Shown: positions 1 to 4,886 of the stretch, piece after piece
How the letters are laid out: each line of letters begins with the position of its first letter
Numbering within the stretch: the stretch's first letter is position 1
Assembly: GCA_017541565.1 (NCBI GenBank)
Contig: JAFXYU010000242.1
Location: 1 to 6,358, forward strand
DNA: 6,358 nucleotides
From: a bacterium
GTDB lineage: Bacteria > Cyanobacteriota > Vampirovibrionia > Gastranaerophilales > Gastranaerophilaceae
Direction: 5' to 3'
Made by a program: the position numbers and the translations under genes
Notes under the pieces: generated by a model
What the model saw: the letters and a program-made list of their open reading frames with translations, nothing else
The model's database searches: none
Told to the model about the DNA's origin: nothing

Positions 1-864
1 AAAAAAGATTTATCTGAAATTATCACAATCAAGCAAATGTTTGATGAATATTTAGAGTATTCAAAAATAAACAATAAACCTGATGTTTTCAGAGATAACA
101 AACATAAGGTTGATGTGATGCAAGATTTTTTCGGTGTTGATACTACTATAAATAAAATTACACCTGCACTAATTGAGAAACTGAAAACATACATCATTGA
201 TAAACTAAAGCTGACAAAGGCAACTTTCAACAGATACTTTGCAAGTCTTAAAAAAGCATTTAACCTGCTTATTATTAATCACAAGTTGAATATGCTGAAC
301 CCCTGCAAACTTGTTTCAGGTTTTGTGGAAGATAACCAAATTATCAGATACTTAACTGAAGACGAGGAAAAACGTCTTATGAAAGAACTACCAAAATATT
401 TGAAGCCAATAGTTATTTGTGCATTGACAACAGGGTTAAGAAAATCAAACATATTAAATCTGAAGTGGGAAAGTATAGACTTTGAATATAATTTTATTGA
501 GATTCTGAAACAAGAAAATAAAGGTAAAAAAATCATCAAATTGCCGTTAAGCAAGAAATTCAGAAAAGAATTAGAAAAGATAGGTATCAAGAAAAGTGGT
601 TATGTCTTCAACTCTCACAGAGGTGATAAACCATATTCAAACATTGATGAAGGTTTTAAACAAGCGTGTATTCGTGCAGGTATTGAAAACTTCAGATTCC
701 ATGACTTACGTCATACAGTAGGAACAAGACTTGTTGCAAACGGTGCTGACCTTCAGACTGTCAAACAGTATTTAGCACATAGTGACATAAAAACAACACA
801 AAGATATTTACACCCTGTTGATGAAAATATGTTAAAAGCAATTGACATTTTAGATAGTTTTTAA
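1..864 (+). CDS. Tyrosine recombinase/integrase, 5'-truncated by window edge
   Basis: Site-specific recombinase of the phage-integrase family, which cuts and rejoins DNA through a 3'-phosphotyrosine and usually inserts or excises a mobile element. The frame is open from base 1. The first ATG (37) has no Shine-Dalgarno site and lies inside the start of the SAM-like core-binding domain, so the true start and an arm-binding domain are probably off the left edge. Counting from that ATG, residues about 1-95 are the helical core-binding domain and 105-275 the catalytic domain. All catalytic residues are visible: R135 (TGLRKSN), probable K162 (NKGKK), H222 and R225 (FHDLRH), H248 (LAHSD) and nucleophile Y257 (TTQRYLH). 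The protein therefore looks active. Three sampled 60-base lines gave about 31% GC, against about 42% in three typA lines, which fits acquired DNA. It ends 83 bp before tRNA-Leu. The family is certain; the element type is unknown. Confidence 0.95.
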   Translation, partial: KKDLSEIITIKQMFDEYLEYSKINNKPDVFRDNKHKVDVMQDFFGVDTTINKITPALIEKLKTYIIDKLKLTKATFNRYFASLKKAFNLLIINHKLNMLNPCKLVSGFVEDNQIIRYLTEDEEKRLMKELPKYLKPIVICALTTGLRKSNILNLKWESIDFEYNFIEILKQENKGKKIIKLPLSKKFRKELEKIGIKKSGYVFNSHRGDKPYSNIDEGFKQACIRAGIENFRFHDLRHTVGTRLVANGADLQTVKQYLAHSDIKTTQRYLHPVDENMLKAIDILDSF

Positions 865-880
865 TTAAATAGTATTAAAT

Positions 881-934
881 CTTGTTCAAATAGTGCAGGT
901 ACACAAATATTACACAAAAGAAAATTTGAACAAG
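881..934. repeat. 11-bp perfect inverted repeat, possible recombinase/excisionase site
   Basis: CTTGTTCAAAT at 881-891 is matched exactly by its reverse complement ATTTGAACAAG at 924-934, with a 32-base spacer. It lies between the integrase stop codon and the tRNA-Leu 5' end. Arms of 11 bp are usual for tyrosine recombinase sites, but 32 bp is far wider than the 6-8 bp crossover region of a core site, so this is not a simple dif-like core. It could be paired accessory-protein sites at the element end, or an AU-rich hairpin after the integrase. The repeat is seen directly; its function is inferred. Confidence 0.6.
900..918 (+). repeat. Two TACACAAA direct repeats, 11-bp period
   Basis: The octamer TACACAAA occurs at 900-907 and again at 911-918, a start-to-start distance of 11 bp, close to one turn of DNA. 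Both copies lie inside the spacer of the 881-934 inverted repeat. Short direct repeats in helical phase beside an integrase gene are typical of arm-type integrase or excisionase binding sites. The repeat is certain and the role is inference. Confidence 0.5.
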
Positions 935-947
935 CTGAAAACCACCT

Positions 948-1031
948 GCCGATGTGATGGAATTGGTAGACGTGCCAGACTCAAAATCTGGTGTAGGCAA
1001 CTACGTGCCGGTTCGACCCCGGCCATCGGCA
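948..1031 (+). tRNA. tRNA-Leu, anticodon CAA
   Basis: A complete class II tRNA. The acceptor stem is GCCGATG (948-954) with CATCGGC (1024-1030), and the discriminator is A1031. The anticodon stem CCAGA/TCTGG (975-979, 987-991) closes the seven-base loop CTCAAAA, with anticodon CAA at 982-984 reading UUG. The long variable arm has a GTAG/CTAC stem (993-996, 1001-1004), as expected for leucine. The T-arm is GCCGG-TTCGACC-CCGGC (1007-1023). CCA is not encoded and would be added after transcription. tRNA-Leu genes are common integration targets, and this one lies 83 bp downstream of an integrase gene. No convincing promoter of its own was found, so it may be read from upstream. Confidence 0.97.
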
Positions 1032-1034
1032 AAT

Positions 1035-1065
1035 AAAAAAGCGGCTTACACGGCCGCTTTTTTAT
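1035..1065. terminator. Bidirectional rho-independent terminator
   Basis: The hairpin GCGGC (1041-1045), loop 1046-1052, GCCGC (1053-1057) is flanked by A6 on the left (1035-1040) and T6 on the right (1058-1063), followed by a further T-rich tail. The A/T tracts make it work on either strand. It ends the tRNA-Leu transcript on plus, and on minus it is placed to end the small exported-protein gene whose stop codon is at 1104-1106. Confidence 0.9.
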
Positions 1066-1075
1066 TTTTGGTCAA

Positions 1076-1088
1076 GGGGCGAACCGGC
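1076..1088 (-). repeat. Inverted near-copy of the tRNA-Leu T-arm
   Basis: GGGGCGAACCGGC here equals the reverse complement of tRNA bases 1007-1020 (GGGGTCGAACCGGC) with one T missing. The match stops at both ends, and the minus strand beyond it does not fold into an obvious tRNA. It could be a tRNA remnant, a recombination scar or chance. Confidence 0.4.
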
Positions 1089-1103
1089 TTTTATATTACA
1101 AAT

Positions 1104-1409
1104 TTATTTCCCAAAACTTATATAACTCCATAAGGGATTTGCGGATGTGTCGAGCAGGCAGATATAGGTCACTCTTTGCTTCTTGCAATTTTTTGATTTC
1201 AAATCGCCGTAGCCGTAAACGACAAACGGAACAAATTTTTCTCCGACCTCTTGAGCGAAGATTTCTATATGTTCTTTTTTTACTGTTATGTGTACTTTTT
1301 CCCGTCCGCAGGAGTGAGCAAACTGTTTTGCCGCATAGTCGGAAAACTCGGTTGAAAAAGCCGGAAGTGTCAAAAACCAAATACAAAAAAATATAGAAAA
1401 TTTTGTCAT
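1104..1409 (-). CDS. Small exported protein of unknown function (101 aa)
   Basis: The family is not recognised. Residues 1-19 form a clear Sec-type signal peptide: K3, a hydrophobic run FSIFFCIWFLTLP, and a likely cut after AFS. The mature protein is about 82 residues, with cysteines at 34, 75 and 84 and an aromatic C-terminal end (PLWSYISF). It would act in the periplasm or outside the cell. The signal peptide fixes the start at 1409 and is the main reason to prefer this frame over two overlapping open frames in the same stretch (1096-1386 minus, 1139-1396 plus). No Shine-Dalgarno site precedes the ATG. The gene is divergent from the six-TPR gene at 1555 and converges on tRNA-Leu, sharing its bidirectional terminator. 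An impression of similar small proteins in gut Melainabacteria is from memory only. Confidence 0.7.
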   Translation of the reverse strand: MTKFSIFFCIWFLTLPAFSTEFSDYAAKQFAHSCGREKVHITVKKEHIEIFAQEVGEKFVPFVVYGYGDLKSKNCKKQRVTYICLLDTSANPLWSYISFGK

Positions 1410-1416
1410 AAGCGTA

Positions 1417-1422
1417 ATATTA
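1417..1422 (-). promoter_or_regulatory. Possible -10 box for the small exported-protein gene
   Basis: On the minus strand TAATAT (1422 down to 1417) is followed by seven bases and then the ATG at 1409, so the expected start of transcription falls on the start codon. No good -35 box lies at the right distance (TTTAGT at 1445-1440 is poor). The rest of the 145-bp gap 1410-1554 holds no clear feature apart from the dyad next to the TPR gene. Confidence 0.3.
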
Positions 1423-1525
1423 AACGCAATTTGGAAAAAACTAAATTGAACATCTGTACTTGATTAAAAGATTAATCCTTTGGTCTATATTTATAAACCC
1501 AATGGTCGTTACCAACTTCCGCAAA

Positions 1526-1550
1526 ATTTTATACCATAAAATAGGGAGAG
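1526..1550 (+). promoter_or_regulatory. 7-bp dyad followed by ribosome-binding site of the TPR gene
   Basis: ATTTTAT-ACC-ATAAAAT (1526-1542) is a perfect dyad with a three-base centre. It is directly followed by the purine-rich AGGGAGAG (1543-1550), a good Shine-Dalgarno site whose GGAG core is six bases from the ATG at 1555. The site supports this start. The dyad could be an operator, a small AU hairpin next to the ribosome site, or chance in AT-rich DNA. Confidence 0.5.
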
Positions 1551-1554
1551 TGAT

Positions 1555-2325
1555 ATGCAGATCGAAGTTAAGGCTGGAAAAAATTTGGCGAAAGCCGTTA
1601 ACGGTATGACCGTTCCTGAACGTTCGCGTTCTTACAGACTTTGCGTTAAAGCAGATGCTTTAAGGTTTGCAAAAATGTATCAGGATGCTGTTCAGACTTA
1701 TCTCGCGGCTATTATGCTCGACAGAAACGAAATAAAAGCGTATTCCGGCTTGGCTTCTGCTTATAAGTATCTGAAAGAATACAAAAAGGCAATTAACACT
1801 CTTTTAAAATTGATAAAAATTGACGATAAAAATGACGAATACTTCTTTGAACTCGGTGTATGTTATCTTTCTGACGGACAGCCTGCGGAGGCTATTCAGT
1901 ATTTGGTAAAGGCTATCATTATCAACAGAGAAAATCTTGAGGCGCAAATCCAACTTGCGATTGCACATGAACTTGTTGAAGAAGAAGATTTATCTTTGAT
2001 GATTTATAACAAACTTATTGAAACAAACCCTGACTTTTTAAAAGCATATTATAATAAAGCCGCAATGCTCATGGGTATGGGTGATTATATGGAGGCAAGC
2101 AGAACATTCTTTCAACTGATTAAGCGTAACCCTGACTATTACAAAGCATATTTGGGGATTGCAATGAGTTTTGATAAAATGGCAAAATACAAAGATGCCA
2201 TAAGATACTATAAAAAATTTCTTGAACTCAAAAAATTCTCGGAAGATTCCGTTTTTGCAAGAAACAGAATTAACGAACTCAGAGAAGAACACTTTTCGAA
2301 AGAAAACAGATTTACTCTTGTTTAG
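1555..2325 (+). CDS. Cytoplasmic protein of six tetratricopeptide repeats
   Basis: A 256-residue protein made almost entirely of TPR units, helical hairpins that bind partner proteins. Six units keep an exact 34-residue register: about 26-59, 60-93, 94-127, 128-161, 162-195 and 196-229. The usual small residues sit at repeat positions 8 and 20 (A33/A45, A67/A79, G101/A113, A135/S147, A169/A181, A203/A215). A charged C-terminal helix (230-256) caps the array, and a 25-residue Lys-rich leader precedes it. There is no signal peptide or membrane segment, so it should be cytoplasmic. A strong Shine-Dalgarno site lies just upstream. The 3' end overlaps the convergent exported TPR gene by 14 bp. The role is likely scaffolding or assembly, but no catalytic domain or partner is identifiable, and TPR similarity alone does not give a function. 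Confidence 0.9.
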   Translation: MQIEVKAGKNLAKAVNGMTVPERSRSYRLCVKADALRFAKMYQDAVQTYLAAIMLDRNEIKAYSGLASAYKYLKEYKKAINTLLKLIKIDDKNDEYFFELGVCYLSDGQPAEAIQYLVKAIIINRENLEAQIQLAIAHELVEEEDLSLMIYNKLIETNPDFLKAYYNKAAMLMGMGDYMEASRTFFQLIKRNPDYYKAYLGIAMSFDKMAKYKDAIRYYKKFLELKKFSEDSVFARNRINELREEHFSKENRFTLV

Positions 2326-2878
2326 TCATTTCGTTGTAGTTGTACATATACCTGTAAAACATTTTTTTATTACCCATTTGTTGGTAAGTATATGCGAGAT
2401 TGTAGTGGATTTCCGGCAAATCTTTTTTGTACATCAACGCTTTATTGAAACTTGAGCGTGCTTTTTTATAATCACCCATCTTTATATATGTACATCCGAG
2501 ATTGTAATAAATATAAGGATTATCGTATTTAATCTTTGCTGCTTTTTTATAGTTCTTTATCGCTAAATCAAACTGACCTTTGGTTGTGTAATAGTTTCCG
2601 AGGTTGTAATATGCTTTATAAAATTTCTTATCCTTTTCAATTGCTTTATTATACATAAAAACAGCATTATCAGGTTCTCCGTTATCTTCAATAACATTCC
2701 CCAAAAGCAGCCAGTCCTGCGCGGTTCTGTCTTTTTCGTTGATTTGAAGAATTAAGTCCATTGTTTTTTGCCGATTATTATCGCTATAGAATGCTGTCGC
2801 TTGTTTAGACAAAAGTCCTTCCGCAAAAGAAGGTTGCGATAAGATGAATAATAAAAATACGATAATTAATCTCTTCAT
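2312..2878 (-). CDS. Exported protein of four tetratricopeptide repeats
   Basis: A 188-residue protein. Residues 1-19 are a signal peptide (MKRL, hydrophobic LIIVFLLFIL, cut likely after SFA), so it is periplasmic or surface-located. The signal peptide also fixes the start codon. After a linker (20-52), four TPRs run in perfect 34-residue register to the very end: 53-86, 87-120, 121-154 and 155-188. Repeat positions 7 and 8 are L59/G60, L93/G94, L127/G128 and L161/A162. The absence of any C-terminal cap is slightly unusual. No Shine-Dalgarno site precedes the ATG, and a TATAAT box lies only six bases upstream. It is divergent from the transporter gene (75-bp gap) and convergent with the six-TPR gene, overlapping it by 14 bp. 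It probably mediates protein contacts in the envelope; the partner is unknown. Confidence 0.9.
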   Translation of the reverse strand: MKRLIIVFLLFILSQPSFAEGLLSKQATAFYSDNNRQKTMDLILQINEKDRTAQDWLLLGNVIEDNGEPDNAVFMYNKAIEKDKKFYKAYYNLGNYYTTKGQFDLAIKNYKKAAKIKYDNPYIYYNLGCTYIKMGDYKKARSSFNKALMYKKDLPEIHYNLAYTYQQMGNKKMFYRYMYNYNEMTKQE

Positions 2879-2884
2879 ACAAAC

Positions 2885-2914
2885 ATTATAGTATAAGTAG
2901 ATTTTTTGTGGTAA
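2885..2914 (-). promoter_or_regulatory. Promoter of the exported TPR gene, possibly leaderless
   Basis: On the minus strand a consensus TATAAT (2890-2885) follows TTACCA (2914-2909, four of six to TTGACA) with an 18-bp spacer. Six bases separate the -10 from the ATG at 2878, putting the predicted transcription start on that ATG. An overlapping TATACT (2895-2890) would give a leader of only a few bases. The box forms part of the small dyad TTATA-G-TATAA (2886-2896). Confidence 0.5.
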
Positions 2915-2946
2915 AATTATTGAAAGTATTTTTCACTTATAGGAGA
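2909..2946 (+). promoter_or_regulatory. Extended -10 promoter and ribosome site of the transporter gene
   Basis: TGGTAAAAT (2909-2917) reads as an extended -10 (TG, one base, TAAAAT, five of six to TATAAT). No good -35 is present, which extended -10 promoters can tolerate. Transcription would start near 2924. AGGAGA (2941-2946) is a clear Shine-Dalgarno site seven bases before the ATG at 2954 and fixes that start. The TGGTAA bases double as the -35 of the divergent promoter. Confidence 0.5.
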
Positions 2947-2953
2947 GTCAAAA

Positions 2954-4282
2954 ATGGAAATGATACATTCTTTTGTGTCGGCGCATAATGTTATGATTTC
3001 GGCAGGAATCCTTATTCTTGCTTATATCTTTATTGCCGCTGAGAAAATTCCTAAAGTTACAATAGCGCTTTTGGGAGCGGGTATAACTATCTTGCTCGGA
3101 CTTGTAAGCCAAGTAAAAATGAGCGGCGAAATGATTAACCCGCATTATTTTATAAACTTTGTTGATTTTAACGTAGTCTTTTTACTTGTTTCCATGATGA
3201 TTATTGTTAATATTTCAACAAGAAGCGGTGTTTTTACATATATTGCGAATGAACTTTTGAAACACACAAAAGGTCATCCGATAAAAGTTCTTGTTGCTTT
3301 GGGTGTGTTTACGGCAGTTACCAGCGCATTTTTGGATAACGTAACAACAGTAATTCTTGTTCTTCCGATAACTTTTGAGATTGCAAGAAAATTGGATATT
3401 GACCCTTTGCCATTCCTGCTCACGGAAATATTTGCTTCTAATATTGGCGGAACGGCAACTTTAATCGGTGACCCTCCGAATATTATAATCGGAAGTGCCG
3501 CAGGTTTCACTTTTATGGACTTTATTTGGAATCTGACGGATATAGTAGCAATTATATTGATTGTGCTTTTGATACTTCTTTCTATAAAATTCCGTAAAGA
3601 CCTACACGCAGACGAGGAAAAAATGAGAGAAGTTGCAAATATTGATAACTCCCAAACAATAACGGATAAAAATCTTATGATTCGTTCAATGCTTGTCTTG
3701 GGACTTGTAATCTTAGGATTTGTAACCCACGATATTACGCACATAGAAACATGTATTGCCGCAATGCTTGGTGCAAGCGTATTATTGCTTTTTGAAAAAC
3801 CGAGTGACATATTGAGAGATGTCGAATGGAATACTATTTTCTTTTTCATCGGTTTATTCATAATCATAGGCGGTGTTGAAGCATCCGGTGGGATTAAACT
3901 TATGGCGGAATGGATACTTAAAGTGACCCAAGGGTCACAACATGCTGCCGCAATGCTCATACTTTGGGCATCAGGTATAATTTCGGGTATCATTGACAAC
4001 ATCCCGTATACAGCAACAATGGCACCAATGATTGCGGAAATTCAAAAGGTTATGGGCAGTCAATACGCATTCCCGCTTTGGTGGTGTTTGTCTTTAGGAG
4101 CATGCTTGGGCGGAAATCTCACAATAATAGGTGCGGCTGCAAACGTTATAGTTTCGGAAAATTCCGCAAAAGAAGGACATCCGATTTCGTTTATGAGATT
4201 TCTCAGATACGGAATTGTGGTTGTTGGAATTTCACTTTTGATTTGCACGGCATATATGAATATAAAATATTTGCATAGTTAA
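2954..4282 (+). CDS. ArsB/NhaD-type ion transporter (SLC13/IT superfamily permease)
   Basis: A 442-residue integral inner-membrane protein with about ten or more hydrophobic segments; length is normal for the family. The two inverted halves carry matching signatures. The first half has SAFLDNVTT (D128-N129 in a broken helix) and then SNIGGTATLIGDPPN (162-176). The second half has GIIDNIPYTA (D348-N349) and then GACLGGNLTIIGAAAN (382-397). The GDPPN-type loop and paired DN motifs are typical of the ArsB/NhaD branch, which includes arsenite efflux permeases and Na+/H+ antiporters. A hydrophilic loop at about 212-242 separates the halves. The substrate cannot be read from sequence. No arsR, arsA or arsC lies nearby, so arsenic resistance is not supported by context. 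A GNAT-like gene follows after 34 bp, probably in the same transcript, since no hairpin terminator lies between them. Confidence 0.92.
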   Translation: MEMIHSFVSAHNVMISAGILILAYIFIAAEKIPKVTIALLGAGITILLGLVSQVKMSGEMINPHYFINFVDFNVVFLLVSMMIIVNISTRSGVFTYIANELLKHTKGHPIKVLVALGVFTAVTSAFLDNVTTVILVLPITFEIARKLDIDPLPFLLTEIFASNIGGTATLIGDPPNIIIGSAAGFTFMDFIWNLTDIVAIILIVLLILLSIKFRKDLHADEEKMREVANIDNSQTITDKNLMIRSMLVLGLVILGFVTHDITHIETCIAAMLGASVLLLFEKPSDILRDVEWNTIFFFIGLFIIIGGVEASGGIKLMAEWILKVTQGSQHAAAMLILWASGIISGIIDNIPYTATMAPMIAEIQKVMGSQYAFPLWWCLSLGACLGGNLTIIGAAANVIVSENSAKEGHPISFMRFLRYGIVVVGISLLICTAYMNIKYLHS

Positions 4283-4285
4283 GGC

Positions 4286-4383
4286 AAAAAAATTTTTTTT
4301 CGGTTTTAGTATAGACATGAACATGTCTGTTAATATAATGAAAAATACCGGATATACAAAAACGCTTCCGAAAAAAATTTTTT
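4286..4383. repeat. Pair of inverted A-tract/T-tract elements around the GNAT-like gene start
   Basis: A7T8 followed by CGG (4286-4303) and CCG followed by A7T6 (4368-4383) are near reverse complements differing by tract length. They bracket the 5' end of the next gene. A-tracts of this kind bend DNA. There is no GC stem, so this is not a normal terminator. In AT-rich DNA it may be chance. Confidence 0.3.
4313..4328. promoter_or_regulatory. 16-bp dyad over the start of the GNAT-like gene
   Basis: AGACATG-AA-CATGTCT has perfect 7-bp arms and a two-base centre. The left arm contains the first ATG (4317) and the right arm the third-codon ATG (4323). The centre is too short for an RNA loop, so a dimeric-regulator binding site is more likely than a hairpin. 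A weak -10-like TATAGA (4310-4315) overlaps it. Confidence 0.35.
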
Positions 4384-4886
4384 ATCTCAGGAGTGTGTGT
4401 ACATCAACAACTCCTGCATTGCTTGATTATGTAATGTTTAAACCAAACTCAAAAAGATTGGCGGCAAATATTGTTTTAAAAAAAACCGACAAAATCTTCA
4501 GACCCGATTATGACGGAAAATCACTCGTTGTGGAGTATGTTGCGGCGTACAGACCTGACAAAGGTGACGGAACTTCTTTGATTAATTTTGCCAAAAATTT
4601 CAGCAAAAAGAACGGATGTAACGGGTATATTGTACTTGATGCAGATCCTTCCTTTACTCCGAACAGAGTGCCTCATATTTTTTACAGAAAACAGGGATTT
4701 ACCACTCTTAATGAAAAAACAGATAAAAAAATGGATAAATTTATAAAAGAAAATAAAACCGCAACACACAGGGATTTTCTCAGTATGCTTATGTACTACC
4801 CTGCTCCGGATAAGAATATCGGGCGTAAAGGTTTTCTCGGAATCTATGATGACTTGGTGAATATTATTAAATACTTCCGAATTTAA
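4317..4886 (+). CDS. GNAT-like N-acetyltransferase, divergent
   Basis: A 189-residue soluble protein with the core of a GNAT acetyltransferase, a family that moves an acetyl group from acetyl-CoA to an amine. Beta strand 4 is LVVEYVAAYRP (70-80). A degenerate acetyl-CoA phosphate loop follows, RPDKGDGTSL (79-88), in which G83-D-G85 is kept but the Arg is one place further out than in the usual R/Q-x-x-G-x-G. Then come the long helix (86-100), strand GYIVLDAD (103-110) and the motif-B-like HIFYRKQGF (120-128). The region 147-165 ends in MLMYYPAP. No signal peptide or membrane helix is present. The start is uncertain: ATGs at 4317, 4323 and 4338 all lack a Shine-Dalgarno site. It probably shares a transcript with the transporter and overlaps typA tail to tail by 20 bp. 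The acceptor substrate is unknown. Confidence 0.8.
   Translation: MNMSVNIMKNTGYTKTLPKKIFYLRSVCTSTTPALLDYVMFKPNSKRLAANIVLKKTDKIFRPDYDGKSLVVEYVAAYRPDKGDGTSLINFAKNFSKKNGCNGYIVLDADPSFTPNRVPHIFYRKQGFTTLNEKTDKKMDKFIKENKTATHRDFLSMLMYYPAPDKNIGRKGFLGIYDDLVNIIKYFRI

Noticed and set aside
1066..1103. Possible second tRNA on the minus strand, suggested by GCCGGTTCGCCCC and a nearby ACCA
   Set aside because: The putative T-stem does not pair, and no anticodon or acceptor stem can be found. Only the short inverted T-arm match is kept.
1096..1386. Second minus-strand open frame overlapping the small exported gene
   Set aside because: Cys/Arg-rich composition without features, and it shares almost all its bases with the better-supported 1104-1409 frame.
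1139..1396. Arg-rich plus-strand open frame opposite the small exported gene
   Set aside because: No ribosome site, biased composition without domain features, and the opposite frame has a convincing signal peptide.
2222..2455. 77-residue plus-strand frame spanning the junction of the two TPR genes
   Set aside because: It overlaps both well-supported TPR genes in other frames and has no features of its own.
3274..4002. 242-residue open frame antisense to the transporter
   Set aside because: The plus strand encodes a clear full-length ArsB/NhaD family protein here. The antisense frame has no recognisable domain, start signal or signal peptide and is typical of a shadow frame.
2954..4282. Arsenic resistance operon
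   Set aside because: The family includes ArsB, but there is no arsR, arsA, arsC or arsM in the window, so the substrate is left open.
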